This document shows positions 9,268 to 19,315 of a DNA stretch of 64,000 nt, one piece after another. Below the pieces are notes generated by a model that made no database searches, was not told the origin of the DNA, and saw only the letters and a list, made by a program, of their open reading frames with translations. Made by a program: the position numbers and the translations under genes. Source of the DNA: Methanococcus voltae (GTDB lineage: Archaea; AGJL01; Methanococci; Methanococcales; Methanococcaceae); NCBI RefSeq assembly GCF_017875395.1, contig NZ_JAGGMO010000003.1:1-64000 (forward strand), written 5' to 3'. The first letter of the stretch is position 1, and each line of letters begins with the position of its first letter.

Positions 9268-9714
9268 TTAACAATGTTTTTTTAACTCTTTCATATACTG
9301 CGTTACTTTCCTAACGTCAGATTCGTATTTAACCATTTTTATGAAATCTTTATGTAATTCATTGATTTTTTTAGAGTTTTCCATATTAGTAATAGCATTT
9401 TCCATATCTTCTTCGACTTCTAAAATATTTTTAATAACAGAATTAACAATTTCCTCATTAATATCGTACTTTTCCTTAAATTCTGTACTATCCTTTATAT
9501 TATATTTAGTGGATATTTCATCTATTTTAGTGGATATAGAACATAATTCTTCGTCAAATACTTTTTTCATTGAATTTATGATTATATTATCATCTACTAA
9601 AACACTATTGCAAGCGGTTTTCTGCTCGCTAACTTCTTTGTTTTCAACTTTTTCGTTGACTTTTTCAGAAATATTTTCAATTTGATTTTGAGCTTCATTT
9701 TCTCCAGATTTCAA
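9268..9714 (-). CDS. Coiled-coil protein of unknown function, paired with hemD
   Basis: This 148-residue, highly acidic and helical protein is rich in Glu, Lys, Asn and Ile. It has heptad-like spacing over about residues 45-140, no membrane segment and no motif I recognise. The start is TTG after AAGGGGATATA. It ends 10 bases before hemD on the same strand. The pairing suggests a shared transcript, but a tetrapyrrole role is only a guess. Confidence 0.65.
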   Translation of the reverse strand: MKSGENEAQNQIENISEKVNEKVENKEVSEQKTACNSVLVDDNIIINSMKKVFDEELCSISTKIDEISTKYNIKDSTEFKEKYDINEEIVNSVIKNILEVEEDMENAITNMENSKKINELHKDFIKMVKYESDVRKVTQYMKELKKHC

Positions 9715-10037
9715 TATATCCCCTTATTTTATATTATTTTTTTATTTTTTACCTTATTTTTATTTTTAGTTTATTTCTTTATTTCTTTATTTCTTTATTT
9801 TATTTTTTACAATATATTAATTATTAATTATTAATTATTAATCATTATTATATTATATATTGATAAAATCATGTTATTTATGTTTTAGATTATGGGAAAA
9901 CTATATAATTTAATAGTTGTTATTTAGTATTATTTATTATTGATTTAGTTATTAATAATTTGATTATGTTGAATGAATATATTAATTGGATTTGTTGAAT
10001 CTGCATAATAAATACCGTAATTTAAAAAGGTGAACTT
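9715..10037. other. Divergent intergenic region before eno, with short tandem repeats
   Basis: These 323 bases hold several low-complexity arrays: 8-bp TTTATTTC three times at 9770-9793, and 7-bp ATTAATT three times plus one variant at 9816-9843. TATA-like sequences near 9850, 9901 and 9977 could serve eno or the divergent hemD unit. I cannot choose between them. No further gene is seen. Confidence 0.6.
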
Positions 10038-11330
10038 ATGTTAAGAAACATTAATGCAAATTTTGATATTGAAAAAATACAAGCTCGTGAGGTTTTAGAT
10101 TCAAGAGGAAACCCTACAATCGAGGTTGAGGTATTAACTTGTGGTGGAGGTTACGGCTCTGCAATTGTACCAAGTGGTGCTTCAACAGGTACTCATGAAG
10201 CTTTAGAATTAAGAGATAAAGATAACAGATACGGCGGTAAAGGAGTATTAACTGCTGTTAACAACGTGAATGAAAAAATAGCTCCATGTTTAGAAGGTAT
10301 GGACACAAGAATGCAAAGGACAGTTGATGAAACACTTTTAGAATTAGACGGAACTAAAAGCAAATCAAATCTTGGAGCTAACGCTATTTTGGGAGTATCA
10401 TTAGCTATTGCAAAAGCTGGTGCAGATACTGCTTCAATGCCTTTATACAGATTTATCGGCGGAAGTAACGCTTATGTATTGCCTACTCCAATGATGAACA
10501 TTATAAACGGTGGAGAACACGCAGGAAACGCTTTAGACTTCCAAGAATTCATGATTATGCCAGTAGGTGCAGACAGCTTTAAAGAAGCTTTAAGAATGTG
10601 CTCTGAAACATACCAAAGCCTCAAAAAAGTAATTGCTAATAAATACGGCAAAGATGCAGTTAACATCGGTGATGAAGGAGGATTCGCACCAAATGTTAAA
10701 ACAATTGAAGAAGCACTTGCAATATTGTCGGAAGGTGTTAAAAGCGCAGGATATGAAGACGAAATTGTATTTGCTCTTGATTGCGCAGCTAGCGAATTCT
10801 ACAACTCAAAAGAAGGAGTTTACGAAGTTGCTGGTGAAAAATTATCAAGTGATAAGTTAATAGAACTCTACAAAGACATGGTAAACGAATACCCAATCGT
10901 ATCAATCGAAGATCCTTTAGATGAGGAAGATTTCGAAGGTTTTGCTACAATTACCAAAGAATTAAAAGGTATTCAAATTGTTGGTGACGATTTATTTGTT
11001 ACAAATACCGAAAGACTTAGAAAAGGTATTGAAATGGGTTCAGCTAACTCATTGTTGTTAAAAGTAAATCAAATCGGTACATTATCCGAATCAATCGACG
11101 CAGCTAATTTGTCATTTAGAAATGGGTACAGCGTTGTAGTTTCACACAGAAGTGGTGAAACAGAAGATTCAACCATTGCTGATTTAGCTGTCGCTTTAAA
11201 TGCTGGACAAATCAAAACAGGCGCTCCTGCAAGAGGGGAAAGAACCGCTAAATACAATCAATTACTTAGAATTGAAGAAGAATTGGAATACTCCAAATAT
11301 GCTGGAAAAGACTTTAAAATTCCGTTCTAA
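10038..11330 (+). CDS. eno: Enolase
   Basis: Enolase interconverts 2-phosphoglycerate and PEP in gluconeogenesis/glycolysis. The 430-residue protein has the N-terminal [11 protein letters not shown] and the metal ligands in [19 protein letters not shown] (near 291) and GDDLF. It also has the catalytic Lys in [10 protein letters not shown] (near 342) and the SHRSGETED block. The first ten residues extend slightly beyond the usual archaeal start, but the ATG follows AAAGGTGA. It is a monocistronic unit with T-rich sequence after it. Confidence 0.97.
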   Translation: MLRNINANFDIEKIQAREVLDSRGNPTIEVEVLTCGGGYGSAIVPSGASTGTHEALELRDKDNRYGGKGVLTAVNNVNEKIAPCLEGMDTRMQRTVDETLLELDGTKSKSNLGANAILGVSLAIAKAGADTASMPLYRFIGGSNAYVLPTPMMNIINGGEHAGNALDFQEFMIMPVGADSFKEALRMCSETYQSLKKVIANKYGKDAVNIGDEGGFAPNVKTIEEALAILSEGVKSAGYEDEIVFALDCAASEFYNSKEGVYEVAGEKLSSDKLIELYKDMVNEYPIVSIEDPLDEEDFEGFATITKELKGIQIVGDDLFVTNTERLRKGIEMGSANSLLLKVNQIGTLSESIDAANLSFRNGYSVVVSHRSGETEDSTIADLAVALNAGQIKTGAPARGERTAKYNQLLRIEEELEYSKYAGKDFKIPF

Positions 11331-11611
11331 AAATTAAATTATTTTTTTATTTAATTTATTTATTTATTTAGTTTTTTATATCTTTATTATTTTATTATAT
11401 CTTTATTATTTGGTTTTTTATTTCATTTTTATTGTATTGGTATTGTTTACCATTATTTTCCGTTATTTTAAAATATAAAAATAAGTTATAAATAATATAG
11501 ATTTATAATGATAATAGTTAAATTAATACTTTTATAATACATTATTTTATAATACATTAAAATGGTTAAAAAATTAAAAAATTAAAAATTATTTATTAAA
11601 TCGGTGAAAAT

Positions 11612-14422
11612 ATGGAAATTAATCACGATTACAATGTACAATTGTTTAAAGATTTAGGATTTGTACGTAAACAATGTACAGAATGCGGTCAGTACTTTTG
11701 GACGTTAGATGAAGAAAGAACTACTTGTGGCGACAGCCCTTGTGACCAATATAGCTTTATAGGTAACCCTATTACCTCAAAACCATATACATATAACGAA
11801 ATGTTAAATGAATACAGGGAATTTTTACATTCGGAAGGTCATACCCCTATTAAAAGATCCCCTGTGGTGGCTAAAAGATGGAGAGACGACATTTTACTCA
11901 CAATTGCTACTATCGCAGTATTCCAACCTTGGGTAACAAGTGGATTAGTAAAACCTGTTGAAAATCCTCTTACAATTGCACAACCTTGTATTAGATTAAA
12001 CGATATTGATAACGTCGGTAGGACAGGTCGTCACTTAACTTGCTTTACAATGGGCGCTCACCACGCTTTTAACACTACTGACGATTTCAAATACTGGACC
12101 GACAGAACCGTTGAATTATGCTACAAATTCATGACAAAAATCGGAATAGACGGTAAATCAATTACCTTTATCGAAAGCTGGTGGGAAGGTGGAGGAAACG
12201 CTGGACCTTGCTACGAAGTAATAACACACGGTGTAGAACTTGCTACATTAGTTTTCATGCAATTTAAAAAAGTTGGTGACACTTACGAAGAGATACCGCT
12301 TAAAATCGTTGATACAGGATACGGTATTGAAAGATTTGTATGGGCTTCACAAGGTACCTCAAACACTTACGAAGCAATATTCAGCAATATAATCAACACC
12401 TTAAAGAAAAACGCAGGACTTGGCGAAATCAACAAAAAAATATTGGATGAAAGCGCTAAATTAGCTGGTTTAATGGATATTGAAAACGTAGGGGACTTGA
12501 GAGTATTAAGACAACAAGTTGCTGAAAAAATGAATATGGATGTAAACGAACTTGATAAAATATTATCTCCTTTAGAATACATCTACGCTATTACAGACCA
12601 CACAAGATGTCTTGCTTTTATGTTAGGTGATGGTATCGTACCTTCTAACGTTAAAGACGGATATTTGGCAAGATTAGTGTTAAGAAAAACGCTCAGGTAC
12701 ATGGAAAAAGTAGGTATTACAATGAGTATAACAGATATTGTAGACTTACAGCTTGAAGAATTAAAAGAAAACTACCCTGAATTAATGAACATGAAAAAAT
12801 ACATTCATGATGTATTAGAATCTGAAGAAAGAAAATATGCTCAAACTGTAAATAAAGGTAGAGGCATGGTTCAGAGAATGGTGCAATCAAACAAAAAATC
12901 AGAAGTTTCTGAAATTACACTCGATGATTTGATTAACCTATACGATAGTAAAGGATTACCGCCTGAATTAGTACAAGATATCATATTTGAAATTAATGAA
13001 AATGAAATAAACAATTATAAGAGAATTGCAGAAAGAAAAGGCGAAGAAATTAGCGAAGATGCAATAGCTGAAATTAAAAATAGGCAAATTAAAATAAATG
13101 TTCCTGACAATTTCTACACTATCGTTGCTGAAAAGCACGAAGAAGAAAAATCAGAAGTTCAAAATGAAAATATTGATAGTAAAAAAGAACTCCCTGTAGT
13201 TAACGTAAATGGTAAAAGCGTTGAAGCTACGGAATTCTTATTCCATAAAAATAGTAAACAGATCGACTTTAAAGCAAAAGTTCTTGCTGTTGTAGAAGAT
13301 TACGTTATTCTCGACAAAACCTTGTTCTATGCAGAAGGTGGGGGTCAGAAATACGATATTGGTACTTTAAGCGGTATTGATGTTGTTGACGTACAAAAAC
13401 AAAATAACGTTGTTTATCATAAAGTAAGCGATGTTAAAGGCTTTAAAGTTGGCGATATGGTTTATGGAAAAATCAACTGGGAAAATAGAATTAAATTGAT
13501 GAGAAACCACACAGCTACTCACGTTATAAACGCTGCTGCTACAAAAGTGCTTGGTAAACATATTTGGCAAACTGGTTCAAATGTCGATACCGAAAAAGGA
13601 AGATTGGACATTACACACTTTGAAAGAATAACTAGGGAAGAAATTAAGGAGATAGAAAAAGTTGCAAATGAAATTGTACTTAAAGCTATTCCAATAACCT
13701 GTGAATTCTTGGAAAGAAACGAAGCTGAACAGAGATATGGCTTTAGCATCTACCAAGGTGGCGTGGTTCCTGGAGATACACTTAGAATTATTAGTATTCC
13801 TGACATAGATACCGAGGCTTGTGGCGGTACACACTGCGAAAATACTCTTGAAGTAGGATACATTAAAATCTTAAAAACCGAAAGAATTCAAGATGGTGTC
13901 GAAAGACTAGAATATTCGAGTGGTAACAACTCCGTTGGAGAAATTGCAACCATTGAAGATTTAGTATTAGATTCTGCTTCAGTATTCGGCGTTCCTATGG
14001 AACAATTGCCCAAAACAGCTGAAAGATTCTTTGAAGAGTGGAAAGAACAACGTAAAAAAATAGAAGAACTTCAAAAGAGAGTTGGAGAACTTGTAAAATA
14101 CGAACTTAACAATAGTTTTGTGAAAGTTGGTAAATTTGACGTATTAGTTGAAAAAATTGATGCTGATGCTAAAGAATTGATGAATACTGCAGATAACCTC
14201 GTAAAAGATGATAGTATTGTTGTATTACTCAATAATAATGGCAATATATTATTAAAAAGAGGAGATAATGTAGAAATCAGCATGAAAACTCTTATCAGAC
14301 AGGTTGCAAAAGGTGGCGGTAAAGATAATTTAGCACAAGGTAAATACACTGATGAATTTGAAGAAATTAAAAACAAAGTTATGGAATTTATTGGGAATTC
14401 CTCAATTGACTATATTATTTAA
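11612..14422 (+). CDS. alaS: Alanyl-tRNA synthetase (archaeal type)
   Basis: AlaRS charges tRNA-Ala and edits mischarged Ser and Gly. The 936-residue protein has the archaeal N-terminal class II core with a Cys-rich start ([15 protein letters not shown]). Its C-terminal editing domain carries the zinc motifs HTATH (near 633) and CGGTHC (near 737). It is longer than many archaeal relatives, partly through a charged segment near residues 505-540 that is rich in Glu, Lys and Asn. GGTGA precedes the ATG. It is transcribed alone. Confidence 0.96.
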   Translation: MEINHDYNVQLFKDLGFVRKQCTECGQYFWTLDEERTTCGDSPCDQYSFIGNPITSKPYTYNEMLNEYREFLHSEGHTPIKRSPVVAKRWRDDILLTIATIAVFQPWVTSGLVKPVENPLTIAQPCIRLNDIDNVGRTGRHLTCFTMGAHHAFNTTDDFKYWTDRTVELCYKFMTKIGIDGKSITFIESWWEGGGNAGPCYEVITHGVELATLVFMQFKKVGDTYEEIPLKIVDTGYGIERFVWASQGTSNTYEAIFSNIINTLKKNAGLGEINKKILDESAKLAGLMDIENVGDLRVLRQQVAEKMNMDVNELDKILSPLEYIYAITDHTRCLAFMLGDGIVPSNVKDGYLARLVLRKTLRYMEKVGITMSITDIVDLQLEELKENYPELMNMKKYIHDVLESEERKYAQTVNKGRGMVQRMVQSNKKSEVSEITLDDLINLYDSKGLPPELVQDIIFEINENEINNYKRIAERKGEEISEDAIAEIKNRQIKINVPDNFYTIVAEKHEEEKSEVQNENIDSKKELPVVNVNGKSVEATEFLFHKNSKQIDFKAKVLAVVEDYVILDKTLFYAEGGGQKYDIGTLSGIDVVDVQKQNNVVYHKVSDVKGFKVGDMVYGKINWENRIKLMRNHTATHVINAAATKVLGKHIWQTGSNVDTEKGRLDITHFERITREEIKEIEKVANEIVLKAIPITCEFLERNEAEQRYGFSIYQGGVVPGDTLRIISIPDIDTEACGGTHCENTLEVGYIKILKTERIQDGVERLEYSSGNNSVGEIATIEDLVLDSASVFGVPMEQLPKTAERFFEEWKEQRKKIEELQKRVGELVKYELNNSFVKVGKFDVLVEKIDADAKELMNTADNLVKDDSIVVLLNNNGNILLKRGDNVEISMKTLIRQVAKGGGKDNLAQGKYTDEFEEIKNKVMEFIGNSSIDYII

Positions 14423-14781
14423 TTATTTAATTATTTAATTAATTATTTTAATTTCTTATTCTTTTAGTTACTAGTTATTTTAATTTTTTCTTTACTAGTT
14501 ATTTTTTTACAATGTTTGATAATATTTAGTAAATTTTTGTAAATCCATATAAATCTTTATAAGTTTTTATACAAAATTGCATAAAACTTTTATACTTTTT
14601 GGAAGTATTTATTTTAAGAGATACATCATTTATAATTAATAATAATGATGAATATAAGATATAGTAATAGTTTGAAAAATTATAATAATAAAAATAATTG
14701 TGAACAATACTATCATAAATTTAAATTAAATTAAAGTAAATTTAAAATTTATTAGTTGGCAGTTCTTTTTTAGGTGTCATT
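14423..14781. other. Intergenic region alaS-pantoate kinase with T-rich terminator tract
   Basis: Just after alaS a 14-bp sequence TTACTAGTTATTTT occurs twice (14468-14481 and 14492-14505). It is followed by runs of T that fit archaeal U-rich termination. The remaining ~270 bases are AT-rich, without a clear promoter match or reading frame. Confidence 0.5.
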
Positions 14782-15606
14782 ATGTATATACCCGCTCATA
14801 TCACAGGATTTTTTAAAATAGTCAGAAAAAACGAAAACTTAAAAACAGGTTCCACAGGTGCAGGTTTTTCACTTGATAAAGGGACTAGAACGGAAATAAA
14901 AGAAGGTAAAGGGAGAATCTATTTTAATGGCGAAGAAATATACCTTTGCCCTGCTAAAGACGTGTTACATCACTTTAAAAATGTTATAGGAGAAGAAAAT
15001 TTTAATATTGATGTACATTATACCTCAGACTTCCCCCTTGGCTGTGGTATGGGAACATCAGGCGGTTGTTCTTTAGGATTGGCCCATGTATTAAACGATA
15101 CATTTAATTGTAATGAAAAACCACTTGAAATAGCACATATTGCGGAAGTAAAATGTAATACTGGCCTGGGTGATGTAGTAGCTCAGGAATATGGGGGTAT
15201 TGGAATAAACACGACCCCAGGATTACCTGCAAATATTAAAAAGCTTAAATTAGATAATATTGATGATTATTACGTTGTAGTAGACATAATAGGTAATAAA
15301 AATACAGATACAATCATAAATAATCCTAAATGGATAGAAACGATAAATATTACTGCTGACGCCAAACTCGAAAAATTATTAAAAAAACCAACTTTAGACT
15401 ATCTTATGGAACTTTCATATGATTTTGCAAAAAATACGGGACTTGCAACAGATGAAATCATTGAAATTTGTGAAGACCTCAAGTTTACACTTGGTGCTTC
15501 ACAGGCAATGTTAGGAAACACGATATTTTGTATTTGTATGGAAAAAGAATTGGAAGATGTTAAATCAATTCTTAAAAACCCAGTAACTTGCAAAATATAC
15601 GAATAA
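14782..15606 (+). CDS. Pantoate kinase (archaeal coenzyme A pathway)
   Basis: The 274-residue protein is a GHMP-family kinase. The N terminus MYIPAHITGFFKIV and TGSTGAGF are typical of the archaeal pantoate kinase. The ATP loop is seen as PLGCGMGTSGGCSLG near residues 93-107. Archaea phosphorylate pantoate first, then condense it with beta-alanine by phosphopantothenate synthetase, replacing the bacterial PanC/PanK route. The start ATG follows AGGTGTCATT. No other CoA gene is adjacent, so the name rests on family pattern. Confidence 0.85.
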   Translation: MYIPAHITGFFKIVRKNENLKTGSTGAGFSLDKGTRTEIKEGKGRIYFNGEEIYLCPAKDVLHHFKNVIGEENFNIDVHYTSDFPLGCGMGTSGGCSLGLAHVLNDTFNCNEKPLEIAHIAEVKCNTGLGDVVAQEYGGIGINTTPGLPANIKKLKLDNIDDYYVVVDIIGNKNTDTIINNPKWIETINITADAKLEKLLKKPTLDYLMELSYDFAKNTGLATDEIIEICEDLKFTLGASQAMLGNTIFCICMEKELEDVKSILKNPVTCKIYE

Positions 15607-15650
15607 TTTTCTTTTTTAATATATCATTATACCATACATTATTTTTTTAT

Positions 15651-15680
15651 TTTAATTTATTTTAATTTATTTTAATTTAT
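15651..15680. repeat. Three perfect 10-bp tandem repeats
   Basis: TTTAATTTAT is repeated at 15651-15660, 15661-15670 and 15671-15680, with partial copies on both sides, about 45 bases after the pantoate kinase stop. It could act as the T-rich terminator of that gene. Confidence 0.7.
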
Positions 15681-15770
15681 TTTATGTTTGTATTACCATT
15701 TGTACCACTATTGTTTTAGATTTATTTAGTAATTACATTCGATTAATAACATGATTAATAATTTCAAATA

Positions 15771-15780
15771 ATTATATATA
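15771..15780 (+). promoter_or_regulatory. Box A candidate for htpX
   Basis: ATTATATATA lies 126 bases before the htpX start. Initiation near 15806 would give a leader of about 100 bases. Confidence 0.35.
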
Positions 15781-15905
15781 CCAGTATAGCAATTATTTAA
15801 TCTTAAAATAACGATTAATCAATTATTTAAATTTACGAACAAAATAGAAGTTAATTAACATTTTTAACTAATTTACATTGATAAAATTTCAAATAAGGTG
15901 TAATT

Positions 15906-16760
15906 ATGCTAAATACAGCAAAACTATTAATATTAATGGCAGGATTAACAGGATTATTATATGCAGTCTGTAGTTTATTCAACATACCTCCAGTATTTGC
16001 ATTATTATTTGCCCTAGTCCCTAACTTAATCGCATACTTTTACAGTGATAAAATAGTTTTATCATCGTATGGTGCAAGAATTGTGACAGAAGCGGAAGCT
16101 CCTGAACTCTACAGGATAGTTTCAAGAGTTGCAGAACGTGCAAATATACCTATGCCGAGAGTAGCACTTATTAATACGCAAACCCCGAACGCTTTTGCCA
16201 CTGGAAGAAGTCCAAAAAAAGCAGTTGTAGCTGTTACATTGGGAATTATGGAATTATTAAACGAACAGGAACTTGAAGGAGTTATTGCTCACGAAATAGG
16301 GCACGTAAAACATAGAGACATACTTACAGGTTCAATTGTAGCTACAATAGCAGGTGCTATTGTTTATATGACACATATGTTACAATGGGGTTTAATATTT
16401 GGTGGTGGACGAGATAATGACAATCCCGGCGGTTTTGTAGGTTCATTACTTGCAATAATCGTTGCTCCTATCGCTGCCTCAATCATACAGATGGCTATTT
16501 CAAGACAGAATGAATATAAAGCAGATGAAGCGGGTGCGTTATATTCCAATCCAGTTTATTTGGCAAATGCGCTTAATAAACTAGAAAAAGGAGTAACAGC
16601 ATATCCTTTGAAAAATGGTAATCAAGCTACAGCACACATGTTTATTGTAAATCCATTCAGGGGCAGAGATTTTGCTAATTTGTTCTCAACACACCCGGCT
16701 ACAGCAGATCGGATAAATAAACTTATGGAAATGGCTGGAAATCCAAAATATTTAAGATAA
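15906..16760 (+). CDS. htpX: HtpX-family membrane zinc metalloprotease
   Basis: This is an M48 protease of the cytoplasmic membrane that degrades misfolded membrane proteins. The 284-residue protein has two N-terminal hydrophobic spans (about 4-47), the zinc site HEIGH at 129-133 and a second hydrophobic pair (about 140-200). The downstream EYKADEAGA supplies the third zinc ligand. Length and order match HtpX. The start ATG follows AAGGTG. It stands alone with its own upstream region. Confidence 0.94.
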   Translation: MLNTAKLLILMAGLTGLLYAVCSLFNIPPVFALLFALVPNLIAYFYSDKIVLSSYGARIVTEAEAPELYRIVSRVAERANIPMPRVALINTQTPNAFATGRSPKKAVVAVTLGIMELLNEQELEGVIAHEIGHVKHRDILTGSIVATIAGAIVYMTHMLQWGLIFGGGRDNDNPGGFVGSLLAIIVAPIAASIIQMAISRQNEYKADEAGALYSNPVYLANALNKLEKGVTAYPLKNGNQATAHMFIVNPFRGRDFANLFSTHPATADRINKLMEMAGNPKYLR

Positions 16761-17061
16761 TGTATTATACTGTAAAAAAAGTTTAAATATATTTATTTCC
16801 TTTTTTAATTCTTTATTAATTCTTTATGTTTTTATTTTATTTTTTACTTTATTTTTATTTTATTTTTTATTTGAAGCAGTTAGTTTAAAAGTATTAATAA
16901 ATATTACCAAATTTAAATAACGTTTAAATAAGTGTATTACAATTTTGTATATATGAACTATAGGTATAGATTTAAATAATTAAATAAACAATTTATTAAA
17001 TAATACTATTATGTTGTAATATTGATTAAAACTTATAATTATTGTCAAAATAGGGATTAAA
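16761..17061. other. Intergenic region htpX to ACT-domain gene
   Basis: These 301 AT-rich bases begin with T-rich stretches that may end htpX transcription. A TGTATATATG sequence near 16946-16955 is a weak promoter candidate for the next gene. Nothing else is seen. Confidence 0.4.
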
Positions 17062-17724
17062 ATGGATAAAAACGAATTAGGACTTAGTATTGAAACAGAC
17101 GTGAATAATAAAAATATTCAATCGATTCTTAATATTATTAAGGAAGATAAAGGTTGTACATCGTATATTCACGAATTTAAAACAGAATATGGCAAGGAAT
17201 TAATTCATTTGGAAGCTGAAAACTTAAAAGATATCGAAAAAACAGTCTCAAAAATAAATAATTTGGAATTTGTCAGTAATGTTCAAGTCCATGATACAAT
17301 GGACAAAATATTTGGTAAAAGAGTAATCATATTTGGTGGTGGTAGCCAAGTAACACAAGTCGCAATCGGAGCAATTAGTGAAGCGGACCGTCATAATATA
17401 CGAGGAGAACGTATAAGTATCGACACCATACCTATTGTGGGCGAAGAAGAGTTGTACAATGCAATATTGGCATTTCAAAGATTACCAAGAGCGGGAATAT
17501 TAGTACTTGCGGGCTCGTTGATGGGCGGAAAAATAACCGAAGCAGTTAAACAAGTCAAAGAAAATACCGACTTACCAATTATTTCATTACATATGTTTGG
17601 TAGTGTAGTTAAACATGTTGATTTAGTTGTATCAGACCCTGTTCAGGCAGGAGTACTTGCAGTAATGACAATAGCTTCGACAGCTAAGTTCGACATAAAA
17701 AGGATTAATAAAAAACTTATTTAA
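17062..17724 (+). CDS. ACT-domain regulatory protein with C-terminal DUF5612-like domain
   Basis: In this 220-residue protein the first ~75 residues have the beta-alpha-beta pattern of an ACT ligand-binding domain (LGLSIETDV, FVSNVQVHDT). The remainder is a conserved alpha/beta domain with GGGSQVTQVAIGAISEADRHNIRGE and LAGSLMGGKITEAV, which I associate with methanogen proteins labelled DUF5612. ACT domains usually sense amino acids. The ligand and partner here are unknown. A GGGAT precedes the ATG. A strong hairpin plus T-run follows the stop. Confidence 0.65.
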   Translation: MDKNELGLSIETDVNNKNIQSILNIIKEDKGCTSYIHEFKTEYGKELIHLEAENLKDIEKTVSKINNLEFVSNVQVHDTMDKIFGKRVIIFGGGSQVTQVAIGAISEADRHNIRGERISIDTIPIVGEEELYNAILAFQRLPRAGILVLAGSLMGGKITEAVKQVKENTDLPIISLHMFGSVVKHVDLVVSDPVQAGVLAVMTIASTAKFDIKRINKKLI

Positions 17725-17727
17725 TTA

Positions 17728-17758
17728 GCAATTGATTAGAAAATTGCAATTTTTTTTT
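17728..17758 (+). terminator. Hairpin plus nine-T terminator
   Basis: GCAATT (17728-17733) and AATTGC (17742-17747) form a 6-bp stem around an 8-base loop. Two A residues and a run of nine T follow at 17750-17758. It starts 4 bases after the stop codon of the ACT-domain gene. Archaeal termination relies mainly on the U-tract, which is present. Confidence 0.6.
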
Positions 17759-18022
17759 ATATTTTATATTTTTAGATTTATTCCATTTTTTATTTTAAGT
17801 TAGTAATATTATCACCTTTTGATGTTGTCATATATTCCATAAAATATATATTACATATTGCGCATATTAATAAAAAATGTAATATGTAATTTCAATTATT
17901 CGTATGAAATAATTTATAAAAGGGTATTGAAAAACTAAACTAATTAATTAAAAAATAAAAAATAAAAAATTAAAACTTTTATGTATTTTAAAGTATAATT
18001 TATTTAATTATTGGGTGATTAA

Positions 18023-18973
18023 ATGATAAAAACCGTTGTGGGAAGCTATCCTGTTCTTAAAAAACAGCAACCCCAAAATTTTAAAGAAAAAGTGCTCAAT
18101 AAATTAGGACTATTTGACAGATTTAAAAAATCGATGGACCGAGCTATAGAAGCACAACTTGAATCGGGCATCGACATTATAAGCGATGGTCAGGTTCGTG
18201 GCGATATGGTGGATATATTTACTAGCCAAATGTATGGATTTGATGGCAAAAAAGTTATCGATAAGATAGAATTCTTAAAACCAATAACTTTAAAGGATTT
18301 AAAATATACTAACGAGTATGTTAAATCAAAAAACCCAAATGTAGGGGTAAAGGGTATTTTAACAGGTGCTTGTACAATAGCATCATCCATTAGGGTCGAA
18401 AAATACTATTCAGATAATAAAGATGAAAATTTAATTATGGATCTAGCAAGAGCCCTAAACAAAGAGGCTTTGGCAATACAAAATTATGTTAAAGTAATTC
18501 AAATTGATGAGCCAATATTATCAACGGGACTCTACGATATGAAAATTGCTAAAAAAGCAGTTGATGAGATAACTAAAAGTTTATCAGTCCCTATTGCAAT
18601 TCACGTATGTGGAAATGTTAAAGATATATTCGAAGACTTAAATGAATTTAATGTGGATATTTTAGACCATGAATTTGCGTCCAATAAAGGTAATTTGGAT
18701 ATTTTAGAAAGTTGTAGAAAAAAAATAGGTTTTGGATGTATAAACACTAAATTAAAAACTATTGACCCTGTCGATAATGTCAAAGAATTATTATATGAAG
18801 GAATTGAAATTCTTAAGCAGAACCCATATATAAATGATGATTTAGACAGCAATATAATTATAGACCCAGATTGTGGTATGAGATTATTACCTGAGAGCGT
18901 AGCTTTTGGAAAATTAAAAAATATGGTTATTGCTACTGAAGAAATTGAAAAAGAACTATTTAATAAAAAATAA
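18023..18973 (+). CDS. Core methionine synthase (methylcorrinoid-dependent, MetE C-terminal-like)
   Basis: The 316-residue protein has the short archaeal form of the MetE catalytic barrel: VVGSYPV at the N terminus, SDGQVRGDM near 55, IDEP near 162, IHVCGN near 195 and DPDCGM near 292. The His/Cys ... Cys set fits the zinc site that activates homocysteine. Methanogen enzymes of this type take the methyl group from a methylcorrinoid protein or methylcobalamin instead of methyl-tetrahydrofolate. The start ATG follows GGGTGATTAA. The call to this family is strong. The methyl donor is inferred. Confidence 0.85.
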   Translation: MIKTVVGSYPVLKKQQPQNFKEKVLNKLGLFDRFKKSMDRAIEAQLESGIDIISDGQVRGDMVDIFTSQMYGFDGKKVIDKIEFLKPITLKDLKYTNEYVKSKNPNVGVKGILTGACTIASSIRVEKYYSDNKDENLIMDLARALNKEALAIQNYVKVIQIDEPILSTGLYDMKIAKKAVDEITKSLSVPIAIHVCGNVKDIFEDLNEFNVDILDHEFASNKGNLDILESCRKKIGFGCINTKLKTIDPVDNVKELLYEGIEILKQNPYINDDLDSNIIIDPDCGMRLLPESVAFGKLKNMVIATEEIEKELFNKK

Positions 18974-19315
18974 AATAATAAAAATATAAAAAAAATAAAA
19001 TAATAATGAGATACGAAGAATAACGATAGTATTAGTATAATTTTATAAAACTATTAATCCATATGGGTAAATTTAAAAATAAGGCCTCATAATCCTAAAT
19101 TTACAATCAAAAGTATATAAGGTCTAATAATTACCTAAAAATGAATGCTATTCAAAAATTAAACTTAAACATTTTAAATATAATGGATTATATAGATGTA
19201 TACAATGTCCTAAATAATCAAGTCCCCTGCCTAAATTAATAATGATAGAAACAGCAAACCCCAATTGTTACTATCAAATTATGTCAATTACTATCAAATT
19301 TACACTGGAGATAGT
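18974..19315. other. Intergenic region before membrane winged-helix gene
   Basis: These 342 bases contain a TATA-like AGTATATAA at 19112-19120, too far from the gene to give a short leader, and a 13-bp direct repeat at 19268-19300. No additional coding sequence with a ribosome binding site is seen. Confidence 0.5.
19268..19300. repeat. 13-bp direct repeat before the membrane winged-helix gene
   Basis: TTACTATCAAATT occurs at 19268-19280 and 19288-19300, 20 bp apart, ending 16 bases before the start codon at 19316. It could be an operator, possibly autoregulatory, or chance in AT-rich DNA. Confidence 0.6.
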
